Source: Streptomyces sp. DvalAA-43
GTDB taxonomy: Bacteria; Actinomycetota; Actinomycetes; Streptomycetales; Streptomycetaceae
Reading direction: 5' to 3'
Length of the DNA stretch: 59,860 nt
Assembly: GCF_900091725.1 (NCBI RefSeq)
Contig: NZ_FMBW01000014.1
Coordinates: forward strand, 1 to 59,860
This document shows, piece after piece, positions 35,136-44,111 of the stretch. The stretch's first letter is position 1; each line of letters starts with the position of its first letter. Made by a program: the position numbers and the translations under genes. The notes under the pieces are model-generated. The model ran no database searches and was not told the origin of the DNA. It saw nothing but the letters and a program-made list of their open reading frames with translations.

Positions 35136-37427
35136 ATGTCAGTCGCCCGCCGCGGATTCATCCAGGGCACGGCCGCCGCCACCGGCGCCGCCCTGCTGCC
35201 GACCGTTCCCGCGTACGCCGCGGAGCCGGTCACCATCGAGGCCGACGGCATCATCCTGGTCGGCCGGAGCGACGGCAGCGTCCTCGTGCAGGACGGTGCG
35301 GGCACCGACCGCATCCTGCTCAGCCACTTCATGATCAAGGACACCGCGCTCGGCCAGCAGCGCACCTTCGGCGGTACGCCCGCCCGGATCACGCTCCCCG
35401 ACGGGCGGCCCGCGATCCAGATCACGTACACGATGGCGAGCGGCACGCCCGGAGTCACGGTCCGCGGAATCTTCGACGTCACCCCTCGCAAGGCACACAT
35501 GAAGTGGGAGGTCGGCGGCTCCAGCACGCTCACACCGGCCGGCTTCATGTTCTCCCGCACGGTGTACGGAGCGAGCGCGGCGGAGTCGTACGAAGCACTG
35601 ACCGTCTGGGAGCGGGACGCCCGGGGCGGCATTCCGTACGAGGTGAACGCGGGCGGCGCGTACGTGGAGACGTGGGCGGGCTCGAAGGGCTTCTTCTGCC
35701 TCTCGTCGACCAACCCCGCGAACACCAACGCCACGTGGATCCATTCCCCCGGTTCCTCGACCGGCGCGAGCACCGCGGTCACCGAGGCCGATCTGGTCCT
35801 CGGCGATCTGCGGCCGCGCGGGGCGGGAGCGCTCGCCGCCAAGAGGCCCCTCGGCGTGGAGGTGTGGACCGACCAGCCGTTCAACCTCTACCAGGCGGCC
35901 GGGCAGACGATGACGCTCAAGGCGCAGGTCGTCAACGGCTCCGCCGCGGCCAGGAAGGTGACCCTGACGTGGTGGGCGCGGGACTTCGGCGGCAGGAAGA
36001 TCGCCGGTGGAACGCTCTGCAGGAGCCTCGCGGCGGGCGCCGCCTGGGATGCCGCCTTCCCCGTCATCTCCCCCTCGCAGAACATCGTGTTCACCCAGGT
36101 GGAGGCGGTCAGCGGCAGTGACAGGGCGCTGGCTCGCACGAATCTGAGCGTGCTCCCGGAGTTCGCCTACAAGGCGGGCAAGGAGTCGATGTTCGGCCTC
36201 GCCAACTACCCCTGGCTGCTCAAGCCCGGCAAGGACGCCGTACTCGCGCTCGTCAAGACGCTCGGCATCAAGTGGATCCGCATCGCCTACGCGGGTGCCC
36301 CGGGCATCGACATCGCGACTCTGGACGCGAACGGCATCGGACACAACGTGGAGCTCAGCGGCATCCCCGTGGGCGGTGGCCCGGAACAGATCGCGGCCTG
36401 GGCCGACACGAATGTCGCCAAGGCCCTGGACGCCGAGGCCGCGTACTTCGAGGTGAGCAACGAGGTCAACCAGCCCTGGATGTCGGGCCGCGGCGCCGAC
36501 GCCTACGTCCGGGACGGTCTGCGCCAGGTCACCACCCGCCTCGACGCGGCGGGCTCGCGGATGAAGGTCATGAACGCCGGCCTCGGCGGCATGGACTACG
36601 TATGGACCAAGAACTTCCATGACGCGGGCGGCTGGGACCTCATCGACGCCTTCGCCTTCCACCCCGGTCGCGGCAACTTCACCCCCGACTTCGCGCCGCC
36701 GCCCGAGGAGTGGACGCAGGGGCCGTCCGGCTCGTACTGGAACTTCCTCGGCGCACTGCGCAAGGCGAACCAGGTCCTGGAAGAGTACGGCGGCGACAAG
36801 GAGCTCTGGCTCACCGAGGCGTACGCACCGACCCGGCCCAACGCGTGGTGGAGCGACACCTACCGGCACGCCGCCGAGAACACACTGCTCACCCTCGCTC
36901 TCGCCAAGTCCGAGAAGGTGCGCGCCGTCAACTGGTACCAGCTGCACGACTCGGTGCTCTACCACCCGCAGGAGGCCGACCCGGCCAACCCCGAGTACCA
37001 CTACGGCCTGATGAACCGCGACACCAGCGCCAAGCCCTCGCTCCTCGCCTTCGCGACCGCCGCCCGGGTCCTGGACGAGGCCGAGTTCGTCCGGCACCTC
37101 GCCTTCGCGGACCAGGACATCAAGGGGCTCCTCTTCACCACACCCGGCGGACCGGTGTCGATCCTCTGGAGCCGCAAGGACGGATACATCCTCAACCCCG
37201 AACACGGCGAGGATGCCTGGTACGCGTCGCCGGAGCCCTGGATCGACACCTGGACGACCAGGACCGCGGTCGTCGCCCACTCGGGGACGGTCGACGGCAC
37301 GGTGCGGGAGCTCAACTGCATCGGCCAGGAACGCACTCTGAAAGCCTCCGGCGGCAAGGTCACCCTCACCCTCGACGGTGCCCCGCGCATCTATTACGGT
37401 CTCGCCGCCAATCCCGACTGGAAGTAA
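35136..37427 (+). CDS. Tat-exported glycoside hydrolase-like enzyme (clan GH-A type barrel)
   Basis: The 763-aa protein begins with a twin-arginine signal (MSVARRGFIQGTAAATGAAL, then AYAAEP). A beta-rich N-terminal part (residues 30-330) precedes a TIM-barrel region: IKWIRIAYAGAPGID, YFEVSNEVNQPWM with candidate acid/base Glu443 after Asn, DLIDAFAFHPGRG, and ELWLTEAYAP with candidate nucleophile Glu561. Asn-Glu on strand 4 and Glu on strand 7 about 118 residues apart are the hallmark of clan GH-A. I cannot place it in a specific GH family; GH39-like or an unclassified family are both possible. It probably cleaves the polymer that the importer then takes up in pieces. Confidence 0.8.
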   Translation: MSVARRGFIQGTAAATGAALLPTVPAYAAEPVTIEADGIILVGRSDGSVLVQDGAGTDRILLSHFMIKDTALGQQRTFGGTPARITLPDGRPAIQITYTMASGTPGVTVRGIFDVTPRKAHMKWEVGGSSTLTPAGFMFSRTVYGASAAESYEALTVWERDARGGIPYEVNAGGAYVETWAGSKGFFCLSSTNPANTNATWIHSPGSSTGASTAVTEADLVLGDLRPRGAGALAAKRPLGVEVWTDQPFNLYQAAGQTMTLKAQVVNGSAAARKVTLTWWARDFGGRKIAGGTLCRSLAAGAAWDAAFPVISPSQNIVFTQVEAVSGSDRALARTNLSVLPEFAYKAGKESMFGLANYPWLLKPGKDAVLALVKTLGIKWIRIAYAGAPGIDIATLDANGIGHNVELSGIPVGGGPEQIAAWADTNVAKALDAEAAYFEVSNEVNQPWMSGRGADAYVRDGLRQVTTRLDAAGSRMKVMNAGLGGMDYVWTKNFHDAGGWDLIDAFAFHPGRGNFTPDFAPPPEEWTQGPSGSYWNFLGALRKANQVLEEYGGDKELWLTEAYAPTRPNAWWSDTYRHAAENTLLTLALAKSEKVRAVNWYQLHDSVLYHPQEADPANPEYHYGLMNRDTSAKPSLLAFATAARVLDEAEFVRHLAFADQDIKGLLFTTPGGPVSILWSRKDGYILNPEHGEDAWYASPEPWIDTWTTRTAVVAHSGTVDGTVRELNCIGQERTLKASGGKVTLTLDGAPRIYYGLAANPDWK

Positions 37428-39662
37428 GTGACGTACGACATGAGGAATGAAACCGCAACTCACGACATCACCGTCGTCGGCGGCGGCCTGGCCGGGGTCT
37501 GCGCGGCGATCGCCGCGGCCCGGCTCGGCCGGAGCGTCGCGCTGATCAACAACAGGCCGGTGCTCGGAGGCAACGCCAGCAGCGAGGTCCGGGTCTGGGT
37601 GTGCGGCGCGACCGGCCACGGCAAGAACCACCATGCCCGTGAGGGCGGCATCATGGGCGAGCTGCTCGTGGAGAACCAGTTCCGCAACCCGGACGGGAAC
37701 CCCTACTACTGGGACGCCGTGGTCCTGGACGCCGTACGGGCCGAGCCCGGCATCACGCTCTACCTCAACACCGACGTGCGCGAGGTCGACGCCGAAGGCC
37801 CGGACGAGGCCCGCCGGATCACCTCGGTCACCGGCTGGATGATGGGCTCGGAGCGGCGGATACGTTTCGAGAGCTCCCTCTTCCTCGACTGCACGGGAGA
37901 CGGCCTGATCGGCCACCTGGCCGGCGCCCACCACCGCATCGGCCGGGAATCGCGCACCGAGTACGACGAGGCATGGGCTCCGGAGACGGCCGACGACATC
38001 ACGCTGGGCTCCACCCTCCTCTTCTATACGAAGGACGCCGGTCACCCGGTCAAGTTCGTGCCCCCGAACTTCGCCAAGGACATCACCCGGACCTCCATCC
38101 CGCAGCGCCGCATCATCAAGGCGGGCGACAACGGCTGCGCGTACTGGTGGATCGAGTTCGGCGGCGAGCTCGACACCGTCCACGAGAACGAACGCATCCG
38201 CGACGAGCTGTGGGCGGTGATCCACGGCATCTGGGACCACATCAAGAACTCCGGCGAGTTCGACGCGGCGAACATGACCCTGGAGTGGGTGGGCTCGGTC
38301 CCCGGGAAACGGGAGTACCGGCGCTTCCTCGGCGACTACGTGCTCCACCAGGGCGACATCCTCGGCCAGACCGAATTCGCCGACCGGGTCGCCTTCGGCG
38401 GCTGGTCCATCGACCTGCATCCGCCGCAGGGCATGTACGCCACCGAGGCAGGTGCCAGACAGCTCTACGCGGACGGCATCTACCACATTCCGTACCGCAG
38501 CCTCTATTCGGTGAACACCGAGAACCTGCTCTTCGCCGGGCGCAACATCTCCGCCAGCCATGTCGCCTTCGGCTCGACCCGCGTCATGGCGACCTGCGCC
38601 ACGATCGGCCAGGCGGCCGGCACGGCGGCGGCGCTCTGCGCCACCGGGAAGGTCACCCCGCGCGAACTCCCCGTACCCGAGCTGCACCGGGCGCTGCTGA
38701 GCCAGGACGCCTCGCTCATCGGCCTCGCCTCGACGGACCCGGAGGACCTCGCCCTGCGAGCGACGGTCACCGCATCGTCCACCCTGAGCAGCCTGGCGGT
38801 CGAGGACTCCGACGAGCCGTGGCCGCTCGCGGCGGACGCCGGACTCGTCCTCCCCGCGGACCCGGACCTCTCCGGGGTGGAGCTGCTCGTCGACGCCGAC
38901 CGCGACACCGAGATCGTGATCGATCTGTACGACCCCGAACTCGGCCAGAACTACGTCCCGCGCCGCCTGGTCGCCTCCACCACCCTGCCCGTCGCCGCCG
39001 GTGCCCGGCAATGGCTCAAGACAGGCCTGGACTGGTCCCCCGAGACCCCGCGCAACGCCTTCCTCGTCATCCGCGCCAACGACGCCCTCGCCCTGCACCG
39101 CTCCGACCGCCCGACCCCCGGCGTCCTGTGCTTCACACGGGTCCCGCTGCGCCCGACGGACGAATCGCCGCAGCCGCTGCGCGAGTGGACGGACACGGGC
39201 CTGCTGCGCCGCACCTTCTGCTTCCGTACGGGAGAGACCGCGGCCTACTCACCCGCCAGGGCCACCGACGGCTATGCCCGCCCGTACGCGGGACCGCACA
39301 TGTGGGTCTCCGCGCCACTGGCGGACGACCCGTCTCCCTGGCTCCAGTTGGCCTGGCCCGAACCGGTCGCCCTCGGCCGGATCGAGGTCATCGCCGACGA
39401 CGACGTCAACGAGGACCTGATCAACCTGCACCACCACCGCACGCCCTTCGACACCCTCCCCACCCTCCTTCGCGACTACCGCGTCGAAGCACTGGATACT
39501 GACGGCACCTGGCGCGTCATCGCCCGTGCGGCGCAGAATCGGCGACGACGCGAGACGCACAGGCCGGCGGAACCGGTCACCACATCGGCGATCCGGGTCG
39601 TCGTCGAAGCCACCAACGGGGCGGCGTCCGCGCACGTCGTCGCCGTGCGCGCCTACGAGTAG
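37428..39662 (+). CDS. FAD-dependent oxidoreductase (PF12831 type) with a C-terminal accessory region
   Basis: The 744-aa protein has no signal peptide. The Rossmann motif DITVVGGGLAGVCAAIAAAR is followed by GGNASSEVRVW, characteristic of the FAD_oxidored (PF12831) family, and by a second FAD contact near residue 365 (LLFAGRNISASHVAFGSTRV). After about residue 430 come some 300 residues outside the usual family: a beta-rich stretch (VELLVDADRDTEIVIDLYDP) and an F5/8-discoidin-like segment (PWLQLAWPEPVALGRIEVIA). It starts at a GTG directly after the glycosidase stop codon; ATG at 37440 is an alternative. Such enzymes oxidise sugar or glycoside hydroxyls; the real substrate is unknown. Confidence 0.85.
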   Translation: MTYDMRNETATHDITVVGGGLAGVCAAIAAARLGRSVALINNRPVLGGNASSEVRVWVCGATGHGKNHHAREGGIMGELLVENQFRNPDGNPYYWDAVVLDAVRAEPGITLYLNTDVREVDAEGPDEARRITSVTGWMMGSERRIRFESSLFLDCTGDGLIGHLAGAHHRIGRESRTEYDEAWAPETADDITLGSTLLFYTKDAGHPVKFVPPNFAKDITRTSIPQRRIIKAGDNGCAYWWIEFGGELDTVHENERIRDELWAVIHGIWDHIKNSGEFDAANMTLEWVGSVPGKREYRRFLGDYVLHQGDILGQTEFADRVAFGGWSIDLHPPQGMYATEAGARQLYADGIYHIPYRSLYSVNTENLLFAGRNISASHVAFGSTRVMATCATIGQAAGTAAALCATGKVTPRELPVPELHRALLSQDASLIGLASTDPEDLALRATVTASSTLSSLAVEDSDEPWPLAADAGLVLPADPDLSGVELLVDADRDTEIVIDLYDPELGQNYVPRRLVASTTLPVAAGARQWLKTGLDWSPETPRNAFLVIRANDALALHRSDRPTPGVLCFTRVPLRPTDESPQPLREWTDTGLLRRTFCFRTGETAAYSPARATDGYARPYAGPHMWVSAPLADDPSPWLQLAWPEPVALGRIEVIADDDVNEDLINLHHHRTPFDTLPTLLRDYRVEALDTDGTWRVIARAAQNRRRRETHRPAEPVTTSAIRVVVEATNGAASAHVVAVRAYE

Positions 39663-39687
39663 AAGCACGACGCAGGAGAGTGACTGG

Positions 39688-40554
39688 ATGGTCCGAAGAG
39701 CGATGGTCACCGGGGCCGCCGGGCGGATCGGGCGAGCAGTCCTGACACTGCTCGCCGAGCGCGGGATCGAGGCCAACGCCCTGGTCCTCGACGATCCCGG
39801 TGATCTCGCGGCGCGCCTGGTCGTGACCGGTGACGCCGCCGACGCGAAGACCGTACGGGCGGCTCTGGAGGGCGCCGACGCGGTCATCCACCTGGCGGCG
39901 ATCCCGACTCCCGCGCGCAACACCGCATTCGAGGTCTTCGCGGGCAACAGCCTCTCGACCTTCACCGTCCTGGAAGAGGCGGGCCGGGCCGGGATCCGGC
40001 ATGCGGCGGTGGCGAGCTCCTGGGGTGTCACGGGCCTGCCCTGGACGGACGCCGAGGATCCGCATCCACCGTACGCACCGGTCGACGAGGCGATGGCCTC
40101 CCAGGTGGCCGACCCCTACGGCCTGTCCAAACAGGTCGACGAGCTGACAGCGCAGATGATGGCACGGCGGCACGGGATGAGTGTGGTGTGCCTGCGCTAT
40201 CCGTACGTGGGCGGATTCGAGGAACGGCTGCACGAGCACGCCGCCCGGCTCACGGCCGACCCGGCCGCGGGGGCAAGGGACCTGTGGACGTACCTGGAGG
40301 TCCATGACGCCGCGAGGGCCGCGCTGCTGGCCTTGGACGTACCCGGCCGCGCGGCCCACTCGGTACACCTCTGCGCCCCCGAGATCATCGTGCCGTACCC
40401 GACGGAGGAACTACTGCGCCGCTACCACCCCAGCACCGTGCTGCGGCGCCCGCTGCCGGGTCGCACGGCGCCGGTCGACACCTCGGCCGCGCGCAGACTG
40501 CTCGGGTTCACGGCACGGAACCTCCTCGGTCACGGGGCGGTCACACCACAGTGA
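39688..40554 (+). CDS. NAD(P)-dependent epimerase/dehydrogenase, uronate-dehydrogenase-like
   Basis: The 288-aa short-chain dehydrogenase of the extended type has the glycine-rich VTGAAGRIGRAVL, the acidic DAADAKTVRAALEGADAVIHL segment, SSWGVTG, and the catalytic YGLSK pair. The pattern resembles uronate dehydrogenases, which oxidise uronic acids to aldarolactones. GGAGAG precedes the ATG, 25 bases after the oxidoreductase gene, so it is the last gene of the carbohydrate operon. Confidence 0.85.
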   Translation: MVRRAMVTGAAGRIGRAVLTLLAERGIEANALVLDDPGDLAARLVVTGDAADAKTVRAALEGADAVIHLAAIPTPARNTAFEVFAGNSLSTFTVLEEAGRAGIRHAAVASSWGVTGLPWTDAEDPHPPYAPVDEAMASQVADPYGLSKQVDELTAQMMARRHGMSVVCLRYPYVGGFEERLHEHAARLTADPAAGARDLWTYLEVHDAARAALLALDVPGRAAHSVHLCAPEIIVPYPTEELLRRYHPSTVLRRPLPGRTAPVDTSAARRLLGFTARNLLGHGAVTPQ

Positions 40555-40666
40555 GATCACACCGAACCGCCACAGAACGGAGAAGAGCAGGACGTACCCC
40601 GAGACCGAGTGACGTACGCGACGCCTCCATACCTCCGACCCGTCGAAGGATCCAAAGGTCACACCC

Positions 40667-41197
40667 GTGAGCATCCGTACGACGCATCACGCTCTCCTGA
40701 GCCGTCTGCTGCCCGACGACGGACTGGACGACCTCGCAGTACGCCAGGGGCAATTCCACACCGTGGCCATGGGCTCGGACCGTGTCGTGTGCCTGCCCCG
40801 CACCCGGGCAGGCCCGGTTGCCCGAGCGTGCGGCCGCACTGCACGCACTCGCCGACCTCGACCTCGGCTTCCGCGCACCCGAGCCGCTGCGCCAGCGCGG
40901 CGCCCACGGCACCGACGAGGCGCCGTTCCTGGTGCTCGACCGCATTCCCGGGGAACCGCTGGAGGCCGACGCACTCGACGATTCCCACGTGGTCGACACC
41001 GTGGCGGCGCAGTACGCCACGCTGCTGTCCGGTCTGGCCCGTGCCGGCACCGACGAGACGGTACGAGCAGTTCTCCCTCAGGCACCAGAAGGCCGGTGGC
41101 GGCTCTTCGCGGAGAACGTGCGCGTGGAGCTGTTCCCGCTCATGTCCGACAACGGGCGCTTCCGGGCCGAGCGGGAACTCGCAGCACTCGACAGCCT
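40667..41197 (+). pseudogene. Broken aminoglycoside-phosphotransferase-family gene (N-terminal half)
   Basis: The first frame encodes LAVRQGQFHTVAMGSDRVVC then LPRTRAGP. Near 40808 the homology jumps to another frame: LPERAAALHALADLDLGFRA, PFLVLDRIPGEPLEADAL, QYATLLSGLARAGTDE and AERELAALDSL. This is the N-lobe and linker of the APH kinase fold. Homology stops before the catalytic HGD motif, where a fragment of another gene begins. It is inactive by frameshift and truncation. Confidence 0.8.
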
Positions 41198-41323
41198 TGG
41201 CCTACCTGATACCTGACTTCCACAACCCGACCGGGATGTGCATGCCCACCGGCGTGCGCCAACAGCTCGGGCTCGCGTGTCCCACGGTCGTCGACGAGAC
41301 CATGACCGATCTGGCTCCGGACG
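41198..41323 (+). pseudogene. Fragment of a MocR-type (GntR/aminotransferase) regulator
   Basis: A 42-codon stretch in a third frame encodes AYLIPDFHNPTGMCMPTGVR, then CPTVVDETMTDLAPDV. YLIPDFxNPTG followed by VVDET is the diagnostic region of the aminotransferase domain of MocR-family regulators. Nothing before or after belongs to that family, so this is a splinter fused into the debris. Confidence 0.75.
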
Positions 41324-41761
41324 TTCGCCTACGCTCTTGCCACCGCCACCGCCGCCGACCACACGGTCCGAACCGCCCTCGCCACCAGGTGCGCCACGGA
41401 GCATGACGCCATAGTCCGTGCCGCCCTGCTTCTCGCCGCCGCGGAGACCACCCGGGCCCACGCACATCCGCCGACCGTCTGGTGGTTCCGTGAGCGGTGG
41501 CGAGGCCGGACAGAGGCCCCCGAAGTCCGCCTGGCCGCGGCGATCGGCCGGCTCCGTCTCACGGACGAACCCGCCCCCGAGGGCCTCCACCAGACCATCG
41601 ACACCTTCGCCACAGACGAACGCGCGCACGCCATGGACGCCCTGCCGTGGATGAACGCCGCCGCCGGATCCGGTGAACCTGGACTCCGGCGCTGCATCCG
41701 CTGCATGCTCCACCGCGAAGAGCCCGAACCGTGCGGCGACCCCTGGGCCTTCTCGCTTTGA
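41306..41761 (+). pseudogene. C-terminal remnant of a helical (HEAT-like) protein
   Basis: From just after an in-frame TGA at 41303, a frame without a start codon shows strong coding bias: FAYALATATAADHTVRTALA, HDAIVRAALLLAAAETTRAH, VRLAAAIGRLRLTDEPAPEG and MDALPWMNAA, ending at TGA 41759-41761. The paired-helix look resembles HEAT-repeat proteins of Streptomyces. The N-terminal part is missing. Confidence 0.55.
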
Positions 41762-41841
41762 GCGACTGGCCTCGGCCCCGTTCGTGCATCGAGGTTGTCC
41801 ACCGGGGCCAGCAGCGGTGCTCGACTGCGCGGGCGGCTGGG

Positions 41842-42558
41842 TCAGTTCGTCCTCTGGGTGATGAGTAGGCCCAGACCATCCAAGATCCGGTGCAGGCCGA
41901 ACTCCAGTGCCTCGTCCTGACCGCCGGACTCAGCCGCTGAGGCCAGCGCGGCGGTAAGGGCGGGGTATCGCTCGCCGTGCGCCCGCATCAGCTCCCCGAG
42001 TGTGGCGGCGAGCTGAGCTTCAGGGCTGCCCTCAGGACCCGCTGCGCGAGCCTGGAGGGCGATTCCGCGCACATGGCCGGTCAGTAGGACGACGGCGTCC
42101 ATCCGCTCGGCCCCTGTGAGGCCCGTGTTGTCCAGTGCGGCGAGGGCCTGCTCCATCCAGGCCAGCTCCTTGGGGCCTATGACTCTCGGGCCGACGGTTG
42201 CGTCCAGCAGCCATGGGTGCCGGTGGAAGACGGTGCTCAGGTGGCGGGCCCAGCCACCGAGTTGCTCGCGCCAGTCGCGACGCGGCTCGTTCGGCGGCGG
42301 GGCCCCGCCGATCGCCGTATCCACCATCACCGCGACCAGCTCGGCTTTGCCGGGCACGTACCGGTAGAGCGCCATCTTGGTGACGCCGAGTAGCCCGGCC
42401 ACCCGCTGCATGGACACGGCGGCCAGCCCCTCCGCGTCGGCGATCTCGATGCCGGCCTGCGCGATGCGGTTCAGGCTGAGTGCCGGCTTGGGGCCGCGTT
42501 TTGGCTTCGGGTGCGGGCCCCAGAGCAGCCGTACCGCCTCGCTCTGCTCGTCGCTCAC
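41842..42558 (-). CDS. TetR-family regulator
   Basis: The 238-aa protein has the helix-turn-helix GIEIADAEGLAAVSMQRVAG then LLGVTKMALYRYVPGKAELV, and the C-terminal TetR_C_1-type ligand domain (LSTVFHRHPWLLDATVGPRV). It is divergent from a flavin monooxygenase gene 102 bases away, a pairing common for regulators that sense the monooxygenase's substrate. The GTG at 42558 is chosen for the VSDEQSEAVRLLWGP start with GGGAGC upstream. Confidence 0.92.
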   Translation of the reverse strand: MSDEQSEAVRLLWGPHPKPKRGPKPALSLNRIAQAGIEIADAEGLAAVSMQRVAGLLGVTKMALYRYVPGKAELVAVMVDTAIGGAPPPNEPRRDWREQLGGWARHLSTVFHRHPWLLDATVGPRVIGPKELAWMEQALAALDNTGLTGAERMDAVVLLTGHVRGIALQARAAGPEGSPEAQLAATLGELMRAHGERYPALTAALASAAESGGQDEALEFGLHRILDGLGLLITQRTN

Positions 42559-42589
42559 CTCTCTGCTCCCATCTTCGTCTTGCAAGCCC

Positions 42590-42638
42590 TTGAAACTGCG
42601 TCTATCGTACACATAAATAATCAGTGTCTGGCGGACAC
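42590..42638 (+). promoter_or_regulatory. Promoter and operator of the flavin monooxygenase gene
   Basis: TTGAAA (42590-42595), a 17-base spacer and ATAAAT (42613-42618) form a recognisable housekeeping promoter. It is AT-rich against the surrounding DNA. Just downstream lies the inverted repeat GTGTC TGGCG GACAC (42624-42638), a likely site for the divergent TetR-family protein. Confidence 0.65.
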
Positions 42639-42660
42639 AGTTTTTTTGAGGAGTGGTTCC

Positions 42661-43839
42661 ATGGGGAAGAACGTCCTCATCTCCGGTGCCGGCGTCGCCG
42701 GTCCGGCGCTGGCCTACTGGCTCGGTCACTACGGCTTCAAGCCCACGGTGGTTGAGCTGGCACCGGCCCTGCGTGACGGCGGCCAGGCCGTCGACTTCCG
42801 CGGAGAGGCACACCTGACCGTGCTGGAGCGCATGGGCGTCCTCGCGGAGCTGCGCCGGATCCAGACCGGCGGCAGAGCGATGCGCTTCGTCGATGAGCGC
42901 GGCCGACAGTTGCTGCACCTGCCGGCCGAATTCGCCGGCGGCGACGTGGAGGTGCTCCGCGGCGACCTGGCCCGGGTGCTCTACGAGCACAGCCTCTCCC
43001 ACACCGAGTACGTCTTCGGCGACTCGATCACCAGCCTCACCGAGACCGCTGGAGGCGTACAGGTCAGCTTCCAGCACAGCACGCCGCGCGAGTTCGACCT
43101 CGTGATCGGTGCTGACGGACTGCACTCCAACGTGCGCCGGCTCGCCTTCGGCCCTGAGGAGAGGTTCGTCCGCCATCTCGGCTACTACGCCGCCACATGG
43201 CAGCTGCCCAACTACCTGGGCGTCGGGCGAGGCTCGGTCGGCTACAACGCGCCGGGCCGGCTCGCCAGCGTCGGCGGTGACCACCGGGATGTGGCGAAGG
43301 CCAGGGCGTTCATCGTCTTCGCAGCGCCCCGGCTTGCTTACGACCGCCATGATCCGGAGCAGCAGAAGGCACTGATCGCCGACGTCTTTGGCGGCCTCGG
43401 CTGGGAGGTGCCGCGGCTGCTTGACTCCCTGCAGTACGTCCCGGACTTGTACTTCGACTCGATCAGCCGGGCGGACGTCGATGCCTGGTCCACGGGACGG
43501 ATCGGCCTCGTCGGAGACGCCGCCTGCGGTGCCACCATCGGCGGCATGGGCGCGGGAACCGGCGTGGTGGCCGCCTATGTGCTGGCCGGTGAACTCGCTT
43601 TGGCCAATGGCGACCACCGTGCGGCCTTCACTCGGTACGAGAGCACGCTCCGTAGCTATGCCCAGGGCTGCCAGAAAGGCGGCGACCGCACAGGAAAGTT
43701 CCTCGCTCCCGGAACTGCCGCCGGTCTCCGCATCCGTAACTGCCTGCTGAGCGTGAACTTTCTTCTGAACTGGATGCTCAAGGAAGGGAAGAAGGTCGGC
43801 ACCATTGCCTTGCCCGACTACCAAGCCAAGCTCAGCTAG
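42661..43839 (+). CDS. FAD-dependent monooxygenase (aromatic hydroxylase / TetX-like)
   Basis: The 392-aa class A flavoprotein monooxygenase has NVLISGAGVAGPALAYWLGH (FAD Rossmann motif), DLVIGADGLHSNVRRLAF (the DG motif) and GRIGLVGDAACGATIGGMGA (the GD motif). It hydroxylates aromatic or polyketide-like compounds with NAD(P)H and O2; some relatives inactivate tetracyclines or rifamycins. GAGGAG precedes the ATG. Its TAG stop codon coincides with the probable left end of an IS630 remnant. Confidence 0.92.
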   Translation: MGKNVLISGAGVAGPALAYWLGHYGFKPTVVELAPALRDGGQAVDFRGEAHLTVLERMGVLAELRRIQTGGRAMRFVDERGRQLLHLPAEFAGGDVEVLRGDLARVLYEHSLSHTEYVFGDSITSLTETAGGVQVSFQHSTPREFDLVIGADGLHSNVRRLAFGPEERFVRHLGYYAATWQLPNYLGVGRGSVGYNAPGRLASVGGDHRDVAKARAFIVFAAPRLAYDRHDPEQQKALIADVFGGLGWEVPRLLDSLQYVPDLYFDSISRADVDAWSTGRIGLVGDAACGATIGGMGAGTGVVAAYVLAGELALANGDHRAAFTRYESTLRSYAQGCQKGGDRTGKFLAPGTAAGLRIRNCLLSVNFLLNWMLKEGKKVGTIALPDYQAKLS

Positions 43840-44111
43840 TGCTGTGAGTACATAGGTTCGCCGGGTCGGCGGTCGTGGCGGTTGGATGCGCGGTGACGTC
43901 CGATCCGACCGTCGGAGGTGCGGTGGCTGAGCCTGTCCGTGTGCGCAGACCGACCGATCAGGAGGGGCAGAAGCTGCAGCAGGTCGCGCTGATCCCGAAT
44001 GAGGACGGCAGCTCCGCCAACTCACGCCGGAGCCGCTCGACATCCCCGACTTCACACCCTCAAGGTGCCCACCACCAGGCAAGACCACCCAAGGTGACGA
44101 AGCACTACTAG
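43840..44111 (+). mobile_element. Remnant of an IS630-family element
   Basis: A frame starting at GTG 43923 encodes VAEPVRVRRPTDQEGQKLQQ, the characteristic N-terminus of Streptomyces IS630-family transposases. Homology then stops abruptly (internal deletion) and the frame ends at 44111. The sequence before it (TGCTGTGAGTACATAGG from 43840) looks like the left end. IS630 elements insert at TA, which is present here in the TAG stop codon of the preceding gene. Confidence 0.7.

Noticed and set aside
35139..39098. Very long minus-strand open frame under the glycosidase and oxidoreductase genes
   Set aside because: It is antisense to two clearly conserved genes and shows no protein motif; long antisense frames are expected at this GC content.
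41842..44088. 748-residue minus-strand frame that includes the TetR gene
   Set aside because: Only the part up to 42558 is conserved; the rest is antisense to the monooxygenase.
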